Origin: Ruminococcaceae bacterium UBA1734
GTDB lineage: Bacteria; Bacillota; Clostridia; Oscillospirales; Acutalibacteraceae
DNA length: 17,033 bases
Assembly (NCBI GenBank): GCA_002315765.1
Contig: DCIE01000043.1
Coordinates: 1-17,033, forward strand
Reading direction: 5' to 3'
The notes under the pieces are model-generated. The model worked only from the letters and a program-made list of their open reading frames with translations, was not told the origin of the DNA and did not search any database. Each line of letters opens with the position of its first letter. The first letter of the stretch is position 1. The translations under genes and the position numbers were made by a program. This document shows positions 1-7,402 of this stretch, one piece after another.

Positions 1-210
1 AATGAGGAGTGTGGAATGATTTTTTAGTTATTCCATTCCTAATTCCACATTCAGTTCCAATGCCTGATTTTTACAATTATTCCATTATATGGCATATTAT
101 AGCACAAGATTTCCGGTTTGTAAACAACAAAATAATACCTTTTTTATTCCCTTTTTGAGGGTTTTTCGCTTGTTTTTGTAAAAATTCGGATTTTTCGTTT
201 TTTGAAAAAT
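1..210. other. non-coding left edge, no gene seen
   Basis: No convincing open reading frame or RNA gene is visible on either strand. The stretch is very AT-rich and has several scattered TTCCA words (31-35, 44-48, 55-59, 80-84). TGTGGAAT at 10-17 can pair with ATTCCACA at 42-49 across a long loop. A weak stem CCCT (149-152)/AGGG (158-161) is followed by five T, which could be a poor plus-strand terminator for a gene left of the window. None of these is strong enough to call as a separate element. Confidence 0.5.
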
Positions 211-243
211 GCCGAAAGTCCGCATAAACACCGGATTTTCGGC
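211..243 (+). promoter_or_regulatory. 12-bp inverted repeat abutting the -35 box of the double-HTH regulator gene
   Basis: GCCGAAAGTCCG (211-222) and CGGATTTTCGGC (232-243) form a 12-bp stem with one G/T wobble and a 9-base loop. It ends exactly where the TTGACA -35 box (244-249) begins. On the plus strand no T-run follows, so it is not a plus-strand terminator. On the minus strand it is followed by a short ATTTTT tail, but no minus gene reads into it here. Position suggests an operator, possibly for the regulator encoded just downstream; that is inference. Confidence 0.55.
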
Positions 244-272
244 TTGACAAATCCTATTTTTTGTATTATCAT
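244..272 (+). promoter_or_regulatory. sigma-A type promoter of the double-HTH regulator
   Basis: TTGACA at 244-249 is a perfect -35 box. TATCAT at 267-272 matches the -10 consensus at five of six positions with a 17-base spacer. The start codon at 300 lies about 20 bases past the expected transcription start, leaving a short leader with only a Shine-Dalgarno site. Confidence 0.75.
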
Positions 273-299
273 AACTTTATTACAATAGGAGAAAAAATT

Positions 300-1493
300 A
301 TGAATTTTTTAACATTGAAGCAAACTGCCGAAAAATGGGGGATTACGGCGAACAGAATTTCCATACTTGCAAAGGAAGGAAGAATCCCCGGTGCAGTCAA
401 AATCGGGTTATCGTGGATGATTCCCGAAAATACCGAAAAACCGCTTGACGGAAGAACAAAAACCGCAAAGGAAGAAAAGAAAGAGGACTTTTTCCGCTAC
501 CCGATTTTCGAACATAGGGATTTATCCTCATTTAATCCACCTCTTACCGACGAGGAACTGATAATCAAAAATGCGCTTGAAGCATTTTATGCCTGCCGTT
601 TTGAAGAAGGCGACAAAATCCTCGGTGATTTGCCCGAAACCGCAAAGAATAGATATATTCGCATTTTTGCTTTGCGACTTGGTTGTGCGGCGGATATTTT
701 TCTTTTGAATACCGACCGTTTTTATAAGCGTTACGGTCGAATTTGTGCCGAACTAAAAGAGGATTTTCCCCACAAAAAAGAAATGGAAGAATGTATTCAC
801 GAGTTAGACAGTACCATCGGTGAAAGCGAATATTATAAAAATGGGTTTAATGTTGTACCCGATTATCCCTATCACGAAAGCTTTTTGCCACATCTTACCT
901 CCCTTAGTGCCATATCTCTTTCCTTTGCTGACGGCACTTTGTCGCTAAAAGAAATCAAGGCACAGGAAGTAAACTGCATATATTTAGAACGAGAAAACGC
1001 TTTGGTGGATTTACAAAGTATGCACATATATCTCGGCTGTGCCTATGCTCTCTTACAAATGCACGATGAAATGACCTACCATTTCAAAAAAGCACTTTTG
1101 ATTGCCGAAAAATATGATTTATTCTATGCTCCGGCTTTGCAGTATTTCTATATGCGAAAGCCCATGTCGTACGCATTGAAGGGCTTTCCCGAAGATTTCA
1201 AAAAGAAACTGACAAAATTAAGTGAGAATATTCACAAACGATATTTAGCATTTGTCAAAAAAGCAAATATGAATACAATTTATCGAATTTTGCCTCGTGA
1301 TGACTATTTTTTGCTTTATGCCGCCGTTCAGGGGCATACCAACAAGGAAATTGCAAAGCTTTTGCGCGTTTCAGTTAGCACAATAGGTAATCGGTACATA
1401 GAAATATATTCCACCCTCGGTGTAAAGAACAAGCAGAAAATGGTTGAACTGTACAACAATTTGCTGAATGGCAAACCAACAAACAACAAATAA
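300..1493 (+). CDS. double helix-turn-helix transcriptional regulator (MerR/excisionase-like N-terminus, LuxR-type C-terminus)
   Basis: Probable transcription regulator of 397 residues. I choose the ATG at 300 because AGGAG at 287-291 sits 8 bases upstream; a TTG 13 codons earlier has no such site and lies inside the promoter. Residues 1-45 read as an excisionase/MerR-like winged HTH (TLKQTAEKWGITANRISILA, then a basic segment ending WMIP). Residues about 334-390 form a LuxR/GerE-type HTH (GHTNKEIAKLLRVSVSTIGN), the class that binds DNA after a sensory or dimer signal. The roughly 280 residues between are helical, tyrosine-rich and may be TPR-like; no receiver, kinase or PAS domain is evident, so the signal is unknown. 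It is the only plus-strand gene in the window, has its own promoter and terminator, and is preceded by an inverted repeat, which would suit autoregulation. Similar two-HTH proteins occur in Clostridia but I know of no assigned function. Confidence 0.8.
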   Translation: MNFLTLKQTAEKWGITANRISILAKEGRIPGAVKIGLSWMIPENTEKPLDGRTKTAKEEKKEDFFRYPIFEHRDLSSFNPPLTDEELIIKNALEAFYACRFEEGDKILGDLPETAKNRYIRIFALRLGCAADIFLLNTDRFYKRYGRICAELKEDFPHKKEMEECIHELDSTIGESEYYKNGFNVVPDYPYHESFLPHLTSLSAISLSFADGTLSLKEIKAQEVNCIYLERENALVDLQSMHIYLGCAYALLQMHDEMTYHFKKALLIAEKYDLFYAPALQYFYMRKPMSYALKGFPEDFKKKLTKLSENIHKRYLAFVKKANMNTIYRILPRDDYFLLYAAVQGHTNKEIAKLLRVSVSTIGNRYIEIYSTLGVKNKQKMVELYNNLLNGKPTNNK

Positions 1494-1498
1494 GAAAC

Positions 1499-1547
1499 GC
1501 CCCGATAATTAACGTCATTTTGCTAACCGTCGGGGCTGTCTTTATTT
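1499..1547. terminator. terminator between convergent genes
   Basis: GCCCCGA (1499-1505) pairs with TCGGGGC (1530-1536), a 7-bp GC-rich stem with a long 24-base loop, followed by TGTCTTTATTT on the plus strand. The stem starts 5 bases after the regulator's TAA. Read from the minus strand the tail is GTTTCTTATTTG, so it may also end the phosphatidyltransferase transcript arriving from the other side. The long loop makes it weaker than a textbook hairpin. Confidence 0.55.
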
Positions 1548-1564
1548 ATGGCAATTTTATAAAC

Positions 1565-2086
1565 TCAAATGCTTTTTTTAGTTAAATAGGTAATAAGTTC
1601 TGACATTGAACCGCAAATGGATACCAACACCACGCAGGTTGCGTACACATTAAATACCATAGGGTTAATCAAAGTAAAATACGGCAATGCAAAAACTCCG
1701 AAACCGGTTATTTTATTAAGAACCGAATGTACCGATGCGAACTTTTTAAATCTAAATGCCGAAACGAAATATGCCGACAACCGAATTATCAATACCAATA
1801 TAAGCAATACCCAATTCACATAATTCAGATTTTTAATTAAATATCCGAATATTTTTACCATCATAACGGTATAAAAAGACAGGTCCGCCATACTGTCCAA
1901 TTTCGAGCCAAACTCACTTACTATACCGAGTTTTCTCGCACAAAATCCATCAACAGCATCGGATAAACCGCAAAATGTAAAAACAATAAAAAAGGGTGTT
2001 TTTAAGGGTTCTAAAAAGCAAAGCACAATTGCACCGATTATTCTAATACTTGTAATAATGTTTGCTATTTGGTTTTTAATTTTCAC
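1565..2086 (-). CDS. CDP-alcohol phosphatidyltransferase family protein
   Basis: Integral membrane enzyme of 173 residues that transfers a phosphatidyl group from CDP-diacylglycerol (or a related CDP-alcohol) to an alcohol acceptor, as in phospholipid head-group synthesis. The family signature DG-x2-AR-x8-G-x3-D-x3-D is complete: D46, G47, A50, R51, G60, D64 and D68, with an extra D43. Several hydrophobic segments flank it, as expected for the six-helix fold. Length is near that of PgsA/PssA enzymes. The acceptor cannot be told from the motif; PgsA, PssA or a less studied member are all possible, so no symbol is given. The start is a GTG at 2084-2086, preceded by a GGTGGTGA purine-rich site. 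It lies downstream of the ttcA-like gene in the same direction but has its own strong promoter in the 55-base gap, so it can be expressed separately. Confidence 0.88.
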   Translation of the reverse strand: MKIKNQIANIITSIRIIGAIVLCFLEPLKTPFFIVFTFCGLSDAVDGFCARKLGIVSEFGSKLDSMADLSFYTVMMVKIFGYLIKNLNYVNWVLLILVLIIRLSAYFVSAFRFKKFASVHSVLNKITGFGVFALPYFTLINPMVFNVYATCVVLVSICGSMSELITYLTKKSI

Positions 2087-2102
2087 ATTATCACCACCAA
2101 AG

Positions 2103-2126
2103 TACAGTAGTAATTATATTACTGTA
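2103..2126. promoter_or_regulatory. palindrome overlapping the -10 box of the phosphatidyltransferase promoter
   Basis: TACAGTA (2103-2109) and TACTGTA (2120-2126) are perfect inverted 7-mers separated by 10 bases. An inner register AGTAAT (2109-2114)/ATTACT (2118-2123) is also symmetric. The site covers the TATAAT box (2113-2118, minus strand) and the expected transcription start, the classic position for a repressor operator. It is too AT-rich and lacks the T-run to be a terminator for the ttcA-like gene. Which repressor family binds is unknown. Confidence 0.5.
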
Positions 2127-2140
2127 AAAAATATTGTCAA
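2113..2140 (-). promoter_or_regulatory. near-perfect sigma-A promoter for the CDP-alcohol phosphatidyltransferase
   Basis: On the minus strand TTGACA (2135-2140) and TATAAT (2113-2118) both match consensus exactly, with a 16-base spacer one short of the optimum. It begins just past the stop of the ttcA-like gene and drives toward the GTG at 2086. Confidence 0.8.
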
Positions 2141-2141
2141 G

Positions 2142-2975
2142 TTAATATAATTCTAAAAAACTGTGAGTTTCCCCGCTATCCCTATCCCTCCAACCGGGAA
2201 TGGTAGCAAGATTTACATTATGTATGCTTCGGAAAATATTATTATCCGCTTCGGGATTTTTCTTCCTTATCTCTTTTATTAATTCCTTTGTTTCTTTTCG
2301 TTTTGAAAGAGATTCGTCGAAAGCACTGTCCGCAGTAAAACGACAAGCGCACCTTAAAAATTTAAGGTCGTTATAATTACTCCAAGCAATTATATCCCGT
2401 TCCTTTACGCAATAAAGCGGTCTTATAAGCTCCATACCTTCAAAATTAGTACTATGAAGTTTCGGCAACATTGTCTTTATCTCGGACGAATACATCATAC
2501 TCATTAAAGTAGTTTCAATTACATCATCAAAATGATGACCTAACGCTATTTTGTTACAGCCCAAGGATTTCGCTTTATCATACAAAGCGCCTCTTCTCAT
2601 TCTTGCACACAAATAACAAGGGGACCCTCCTGCATTATATGCAACATCAAAAATATTGCTGTTAAATATTTCGATATCAATATTCATCAACTTTGCATTT
2701 GCTTCAAGAAGTTGCCTATTTTCCTTCACATATCCCGGGTCCATAACAAGATATTTAAGTTCAAACGGAACAGGACTGTGCTTTTGCAATTCCTCCATAC
2801 ATTTTGCAAGAAGCATTGAGTCTTTTCCGCCCGAAATACAAACCGCAATACGGTCGTTTTCCTTTATCAGCTCGTATTCTTTTACCGCTTTTATAAAATT
2901 ATTCCAAATGCTTTTTCTATATCTTTTTATTATGCTTCGTTCTATTTCAATGTGCTTTTCAAGTTCTCGTTTCAT
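2142..2975 (-). CDS. ttcA: TtcA-like PP-loop ATPase, probable tRNA 2-thiocytidine synthetase
   Basis: Cytoplasmic enzyme of 277 residues in the PP-loop (adenine nucleotide alpha hydrolase) superfamily. TtcA activates C32 of tRNA with ATP and replaces its oxygen with sulfur. Visible motifs are the PP-loop SGGKDS (48-53), CYLC at 120-123, GHHFDD at 146-151 and CAC at 209-211. The CxxC pair plus a later Cys is the pattern that ligates the Fe-S cluster in TtcA, and separates it from TilS, which lacks those cysteines. Which of C209 and C211 is the third ligand is not decidable by eye. Its ATG overlaps the nadE stop by four bases (ATGA), so the two are likely coupled; the Shine-Dalgarno is weak, which fits coupling. 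It is the last clear gene of the long operon. A different thiolation target within the TtcA/TuiA group remains possible. Confidence 0.82.
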   Translation of the reverse strand: MKRELEKHIEIERSIIKRYRKSIWNNFIKAVKEYELIKENDRIAVCISGGKDSMLLAKCMEELQKHSPVPFELKYLVMDPGYVKENRQLLEANAKLMNIDIEIFNSNIFDVAYNAGGSPCYLCARMRRGALYDKAKSLGCNKIALGHHFDDVIETTLMSMMYSSEIKTMLPKLHSTNFEGMELIRPLYCVKERDIIAWSNYNDLKFLRCACRFTADSAFDESLSKRKETKELIKEIRKKNPEADNNIFRSIHNVNLATIPGWRDRDSGETHSFLELY

Positions 2976-3712
2976 ATATCTTTTTCTTTCGGCTCAAATA
3001 TAGGCATAAATTTAAGTTTGAAAAGATTGTTTTTATGCTTAATATCTATTTTCTCTTTAATATCTCGGTCGTCTATGACTCCTGTACGGATATACTTATC
3101 CAATACCGCATAAGTAAAACCTAAATTATCCTCATCGGTTTTACCGCAAAGTCCGTCAATAGGTGTTTTTTCAACAAGATGTTGAGGTAGTCCCAAATAT
3201 TTGCCTATTTTTTTCACTTCATCAACCGTAAGCTTGGAAATAGGACCGAAATCACCGGCGCTATCCCCGTATCTTGTGGAATAACCTACCCAATCCTCAG
3301 AAAGATTACAGGTGTTTACTACCCTGCCGTTATTACTTTGTGCCACAGCATAAAGTGTGGTCATTCTTATTCTCGGTGGGATATTAGTTAAAGTTTGTGA
3401 AGATAATTCTACTGTTTTTGACAAGGAATTTTTAAGTCCTTCTACGCTATCCTTAATATTAATCACAAAATGCTTAATCCCTAAATGATTTACCAAATCA
3501 TAAGCACAGTTAATATCCGCCTGTTCTCCGCAAGGCATTAAAACACCGATGACTCTATCTTTTCCCAATGCTTCTACGCACAAAGCCGCCGCAACCGAAC
3601 TGTCCTTTCCGCCGGAAATTCCCACAACGGCATTACAGCCTTTGCCGTTTTCCTCAAAAAACTCTCTAATCCATTCTACACAATCTTTTGTAACATTTTC
3701 GCAATTGAACAT
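2972..3712 (-). CDS. nadE: ammonia-dependent NAD+ synthase
   Basis: Final step of NAD synthesis: deamido-NAD plus ATP and ammonia gives NAD. The 246-residue length fits the ammonia-dependent form; the N-terminal glutaminase domain of the long form is absent. The PP-loop GISGGKDSS (residues 31-39) binds ATP. The later blocks NLSEDWVGYSTRYGDSAGDF and TPIDGLCGKTDEDNLGF are typical of NadE for deamido-NAD binding and Mg. ATG at 3710-3712 has AGGGA five bases upstream. The gene follows the small unknown gene with an 8-base gap and overlaps the ttcA-like gene by 4 bases. NadE and NadK are both in this operon, so NAD and NADP production are co-expressed. Confidence 0.95.
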   Translation of the reverse strand: MFNCENVTKDCVEWIREFFEENGKGCNAVVGISGGKDSSVAAALCVEALGKDRVIGVLMPCGEQADINCAYDLVNHLGIKHFVINIKDSVEGLKNSLSKTVELSSQTLTNIPPRIRMTTLYAVAQSNNGRVVNTCNLSEDWVGYSTRYGDSAGDFGPISKLTVDEVKKIGKYLGLPQHLVEKTPIDGLCGKTDEDNLGFTYAVLDKYIRTGVIDDRDIKEKIDIKHKNNLFKLKFMPIFEPKEKDI

Positions 3713-3720
3713 AACAATCC

Positions 3721-4041
3721 CTATTTTCTATAATATGAATAATAAGCCGTAACTGTGTCATATTCTCCGGAAACGGTATTTTCTCCTTCAACCGTAACAC
3801 CGTCTCCACTCATTAAAAGAAAATACTTTGAATTTTCCGTTTTACAGTTAAAAATATCTTTTTCTCCGCAAATAATACGGATTTGGTCATCAATTACGGC
3901 AATTCTTCCCATTTTACCAACTATGAGATACTCAACTGCACCGTCAGGCTTTACTACTCTTTTTGTAACATATTTCACTTCCCTGCCATCAAAGGTGGAG
4001 AGAAGTGAGATATTTTTATTTTTCTTCTTAAAAAGTCCCAT
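3721..4041 (-). CDS. conserved-looking small protein of unknown function
   Basis: I do not recognise this 106-residue protein. It starts with a basic stretch (MGLFKKKNKN) and then looks beta-rich with alternating hydrophobic residues and many turns, ending in a tyrosine-rich TAYYSYYRK. There is no signal peptide, membrane segment or cysteine pair (the two cysteines are about eight apart). It sits in frame with the operon, one base after the tyrS stop and 8 bases before nadE, with no clear Shine-Dalgarno, so translation is probably coupled to tyrS. Packing between two real genes and good length argue that it is expressed. The function cannot be inferred from the neighbours. Confidence 0.7.
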   Translation of the reverse strand: MGLFKKKNKNISLLSTFDGREVKYVTKRVVKPDGAVEYLIVGKMGRIAVIDDQIRIICGEKDIFNCKTENSKYFLLMSGDGVTVEGENTVSGEYDTVTAYYSYYRK

Positions 4042-4042
4042 T

Positions 4043-5263
4043 TTACAATGAAAATTTAGTAATGCTCTTTTTACCCTTCTTTATGATAACGCCCTCTTTC
4101 AGCGCATCTTGGGTAAAGCTATATGATGCATCGGTTATTTTTTCGTCATTTACCGAAACGCCGCCCTGCTGAACCAAACGGCGTGCCTCACCGTTAGAAC
4201 CGCAAAGTCCACCCTTAACCATAAGAGACAAAATACCGATTTTGCCCTCAGTAAGGTCGTTTGCATCAATGGTAACAGTCGGCATATTCTCGTGAGAACC
4301 TGCGCCGGAGAATACTGCTCTCGAAGTATCCTGTGCCTTCTTTGCCTCTTCCTCACCGTGAACAAGCTTTGTAAGCTCATAAGCCAAGATTTCCTTTGCT
4401 GTATTAAGCTGACTGCCTTCCCATTTATCCATTGCGTCTATTTCTTCGAGAGGAAGGAATGTCAACATTCTAATACACTTAAGAACATCAGCATCCGCAA
4501 CATTTCTCCAATACTGATAGAACTCGTAAGGTGATGTTTTATTTGGGTCAAGCCATACAGCGCCGCCAACGGTTTTGCCCATTTTTTTACCCTCTGAATT
4601 CAGAAGAAGTGTAATTGTCATTGCGTAGGCATCTTTACCCAGCTTTTTACGAATAAGCTCGGTTCCGCCAAGCATATTAGACCACTGGTCATCTCCGCCG
4701 AACTGCATATTACAGCCGTACTCTTTATAAAGATGATAAAAGTCGTAGCTTTGCATAATCATATAGTTAAACTCAAGGAAGGAAAGACCTTTTTCCATTC
4801 TTTGCTTATAGCACTCGGCTCTAAGCATATTATTTACCGAGAAGCAGGGTCCTACATCACGCAAAACATCAATGTAGTTTAGTTTAAGTAACCAATCGGC
4901 ATTATTAACCATTCTGGCTTTACCTTCGCCGAACTCGATAAAACGGCTCATTTGTTTCTTAAAGCAATCACAGTTATGTTGTATTGTTTCACTTGTCATC
5001 ATAGAACGCATATCGGTTCTTCCCGAGGGGTCGCCTATATGTGCGGTTCCTCCGCCTATTAATGCAACCGGCTTATTCCCTGCCATTTGAAGGCGTTTCA
5101 TAAGGCAAAGTGCCATAAAATGTCCCACATGCAAACTATCGGCAGTAGGGTCAAATCCGATATAGAATGTTGCCTTTCCGTTATTAACTAATTCTCTGAT
5201 TTCCTTTTCATCAGTTACCTGAGCTATAAGACCTCTTGCAACTAACTCTTCATAAATTCCCAT
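4043..5263 (-). CDS. tyrS: tyrosyl-tRNA synthetase
   Basis: Charges tRNA-Tyr with tyrosine in the cytoplasm. The 406-residue class Ic enzyme has the HIGH-type motif HVGH (45-48), the substrate-pocket stretch FYIGFDPTADSL before it, QFGGDDQWSN (187-196) for tyrosine binding, and KMGKT (227-231), the usual TyrRS form of KMSKS. A C-terminal S4-like RNA-binding domain covers about residues 340-406 (LCGSNGEARRLVQQGGVSVN). ATG at 5261-5263 has AGGAG 8 bases upstream and lies inside the end of recN, overlapping it by 14 bases. Placement right after recN is less standard than the upstream part of the operon. No T-box leader is visible, since it has no room for its own 5' region; expression follows the operon. 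Confidence 0.97.
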   Translation of the reverse strand: MGIYEELVARGLIAQVTDEKEIRELVNNGKATFYIGFDPTADSLHVGHFMALCLMKRLQMAGNKPVALIGGGTAHIGDPSGRTDMRSMMTSETIQHNCDCFKKQMSRFIEFGEGKARMVNNADWLLKLNYIDVLRDVGPCFSVNNMLRAECYKQRMEKGLSFLEFNYMIMQSYDFYHLYKEYGCNMQFGGDDQWSNMLGGTELIRKKLGKDAYAMTITLLLNSEGKKMGKTVGGAVWLDPNKTSPYEFYQYWRNVADADVLKCIRMLTFLPLEEIDAMDKWEGSQLNTAKEILAYELTKLVHGEEEAKKAQDTSRAVFSGAGSHENMPTVTIDANDLTEGKIGILSLMVKGGLCGSNGEARRLVQQGGVSVNDEKITDASYSFTQDALKEGVIIKKGKKSITKFSL

Positions 5264-6923
5264 TGTATTTACTCCTATCTAACAGCTCTTTGGCTGAATT
5301 ATACATATTTTGTGTCATTTCCGAGCCGGACATAATTCTGGATATTTCCTCGATACGGTTTTCATAATCAAGAGGATATACCCTTGTAAAGGTTCGGTTT
5401 TGATTAACGGTTTTTTCTATTTTTAAATGATTATCAGCTAAAGCCGCAATTTGTGCCAAATGGGTAACGCATATTACCTGACGGGATTTTGAAACGGTTT
5501 TTAACTGATTGCCCACTTTTCCTGCCGCCATACCGCTTATTCCGGTATCAATCTCATCAAAAATCAAGGTTTCCACATCGTCATTATCGGCTAAAACGCT
5601 TTTAATCGCCAACATAATTCTTGACAATTCGCCACCCGAAGCAATCTTTTGCAAGGGCTTAAATTCTTCGCCTACATTGGTTTTTACAGTAAATTCAACC
5701 ACATCACAACCGACTTTTGTATATCTTCCGCTGCTTATGGAAACACGGAAAACCACATTAGGCATATCAAGATATTTTAAAATTTCGGTAACATCATCGG
5801 CAAACTTTTTTGCGGTGGTTTTTCTTGTATCGGAAAGAATTTCTCCTAATTCAATAAGCCGTTGAGTTGAATTGTCAAGCTCCTCTGAAAGCCTTATGCT
5901 GAGTTCATCGGAAATTTCAATTTCCTCTAATTCGGATTTTGAATCGTTTAGTATTTTAAGCGCCGATTCCTCACTTCCGCCATACTTACCAATTATTCGG
6001 TTTATTATATCAAGCCGTTCCATTATTGCATCTTTATTGGCATTGGTATTATCAACCGACTTACCGTATTTCTCTATGGAAAATGCAATATTTTCAAGTT
6101 CAGCTTGAGCTCCGCAAAGACTGTCATATATTCCCTTTGCGGTATTATCTTTAATGGCAGAAATACTCTTTAATGCCGAAGAAACAAGGGAAACAGCCCC
6201 CATATTATCCTCGGTGCCGAACAGCATTGATGAAGCGGTATTTATTGCATTAACGGTTTTTTCATAACTCTCGGCTAAAGCCAACTGCGTTTTCAAGGTG
6301 TCTTTTTCCCCTACACTTATGTCGGCTTCTTCAATTTCTTTTACAACAAATTCCAAATAATTTCGGCGGCGCTGTTTTTCTTCTTCATCGGTTTCAATAC
6401 TTATTAACCTTTTTCTTATGGAATTAAGGTTTTTAAACTCGGAATAGTATTCACCGATTTGCTTTGAATTACCTGCCAATCTATCAATATAAATATAATG
6501 ATTATCGGCATTAAGCAAAGATTGACTGTCGTGCTGTCCGTGTATATTAACAAGGTTTTTCCCAATCTCGTTTAACACTCCGACCGTAGCCGTTTTTCCG
6601 TTTATTTTTATACTGCTGCTTGATTTTGTAAGGTTTCTTACAATAAACAGTTTTCCCTCGCTGTCTAATGAAAACCCGTTTTCTTTAAGAAGGTTTACCG
6701 TTTGTTGAGGCAAATCCGAAAAAACAGCCGAGACACTTGCCTTATCGCAACCGTTTCTTATTAAATCCTTACTCGTTCTTTCGCCTAACACGGCATTTAT
6801 GGAATCAATAATTATTGACTTTCCGGCACCGGTTTCACCCGTCAAAACATTAAAGCCCTTTGAAAAATCAATTTGTGTTTCCTCAATTACGGCTATGTTT
6901 TCAATACCTAAATAACTAAGCAT
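5250..6923 (-). CDS. recN: DNA repair protein RecN
   Basis: SMC-like ATPase that acts early at double-strand breaks and helps RecA-dependent recombination. Of 557 residues, the N-terminal head has Walker A GETGAGKS (29-36) and the Q-loop region HGQHDSQSLL (128-137). The middle (about 155-380) is a coiled-coil pair rich in Glu/Lys/Leu. The C-terminal head carries the ABC signature ASGGELSR (428-435) and Walker B LIFDEID (453-459). Length matches the family. ATG at 6921-6923 has GGAG seven bases upstream and follows argR by 14 bases. The argR-recN pair is conserved in many Bacillota, and a LexA box is not seen near it because there is no local promoter. Confidence 0.97.
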   Translation of the reverse strand: MLSYLGIENIAVIEETQIDFSKGFNVLTGETGAGKSIIIDSINAVLGERTSKDLIRNGCDKASVSAVFSDLPQQTVNLLKENGFSLDSEGKLFIVRNLTKSSSSIKINGKTATVGVLNEIGKNLVNIHGQHDSQSLLNADNHYIYIDRLAGNSKQIGEYYSEFKNLNSIRKRLISIETDEEEKQRRRNYLEFVVKEIEEADISVGEKDTLKTQLALAESYEKTVNAINTASSMLFGTEDNMGAVSLVSSALKSISAIKDNTAKGIYDSLCGAQAELENIAFSIEKYGKSVDNTNANKDAIMERLDIINRIIGKYGGSEESALKILNDSKSELEEIEISDELSIRLSEELDNSTQRLIELGEILSDTRKTTAKKFADDVTEILKYLDMPNVVFRVSISSGRYTKVGCDVVEFTVKTNVGEEFKPLQKIASGGELSRIMLAIKSVLADNDDVETLIFDEIDTGISGMAAGKVGNQLKTVSKSRQVICVTHLAQIAALADNHLKIEKTVNQNRTFTRVYPLDYENRIEEISRIMSGSEMTQNMYNSAKELLDRSKYNGNL

Positions 6924-6937
6924 ATACTACTCCGCTA

Positions 6938-7384
6938 TTACATTATTTCTTTTAGTGATGAAACAACATCTATGGATTCTTTTTCGTTATGGGTAATAAT
7001 AAGTATGGTATCATCACCTGCAATAGTTCCGAGCATTTCCGCCGCAAACTCGCTGTCAATGGCTACGCATACACTTTGAGCAAGTCCGGGATAACACTTT
7101 ACAACCACATTATTCAAAGCATAATCAACACTTTTTATTGCCCCGGAAATCATACTTTTAAAACTTGAAACACCGCCCGAAGCATTTGTTTCCGGTGCCA
7201 CATAGCAATAATTACCCGAAGCATCGTGTCCTTTAACGAGCTTAAGTTCCCTTATATCCCTCGATACGGTCGATTGGGTAACATTAAATCCGAACCCGTT
7301 TAATTCGTTTTGCAAATCGTCTTGTGTAAAAATAGGCTTGGACTTTAAAATCTCTATTATTTTTTCCTGTCTCTTATTCTTCAT
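6938..7384 (-). CDS. argR: arginine repressor ArgR/AhrC
   Basis: Arginine-sensing regulator that binds ARG boxes as a hexamer, repressing arginine synthesis and activating catabolism. I choose the ATG at 7382-7384 (148 residues): AGGA lies 9 bases upstream, whereas a TTG two codons earlier would be only 3 bases from it. The N-terminal winged HTH (1-62) contains QSTVSRDIRELKLVK (37-51), the family's recognition helix. The C-terminal oligomerisation and arginine-binding domain has the GTIAGDDT block (119-126), where the paired Asp contact arginine. It sits between nadK and recN, the usual place in Clostridia. A candidate palindrome at the operon promoter (13670-13689) resembles but does not match an ARG box. 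Confidence 0.95.
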   Translation of the reverse strand: MKNKRQEKIIEILKSKPIFTQDDLQNELNGFGFNVTQSTVSRDIRELKLVKGHDASGNYCYVAPETNASGGVSSFKSMISGAIKSVDYALNNVVVKCYPGLAQSVCVAIDSEFAAEMLGTIAGDDTILIITHNEKESIDVVSSLKEIM

Positions 7385-7402
7385 TTTCAATCATCCTTTA
7401 AA

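Noticed and set aside
2101..2141. Terminator after the ttcA-like gene
   Set aside because: The palindrome there is AT-rich with short arms and no T-run following; it overlaps a promoter and fits an operator better.
4150..4380. 76-residue frame inside tyrS
   Set aside because: Same-strand alternative frame within the conserved S4 region of tyrS; Arg/Leu-rich shadow without a start signal.
4573..4583. KMGKT in place of KMSKS in TyrS thought unusual
   Set aside because: Tyrosyl-tRNA synthetases of this type normally carry KFGKT/KMGKT, so this is expected.
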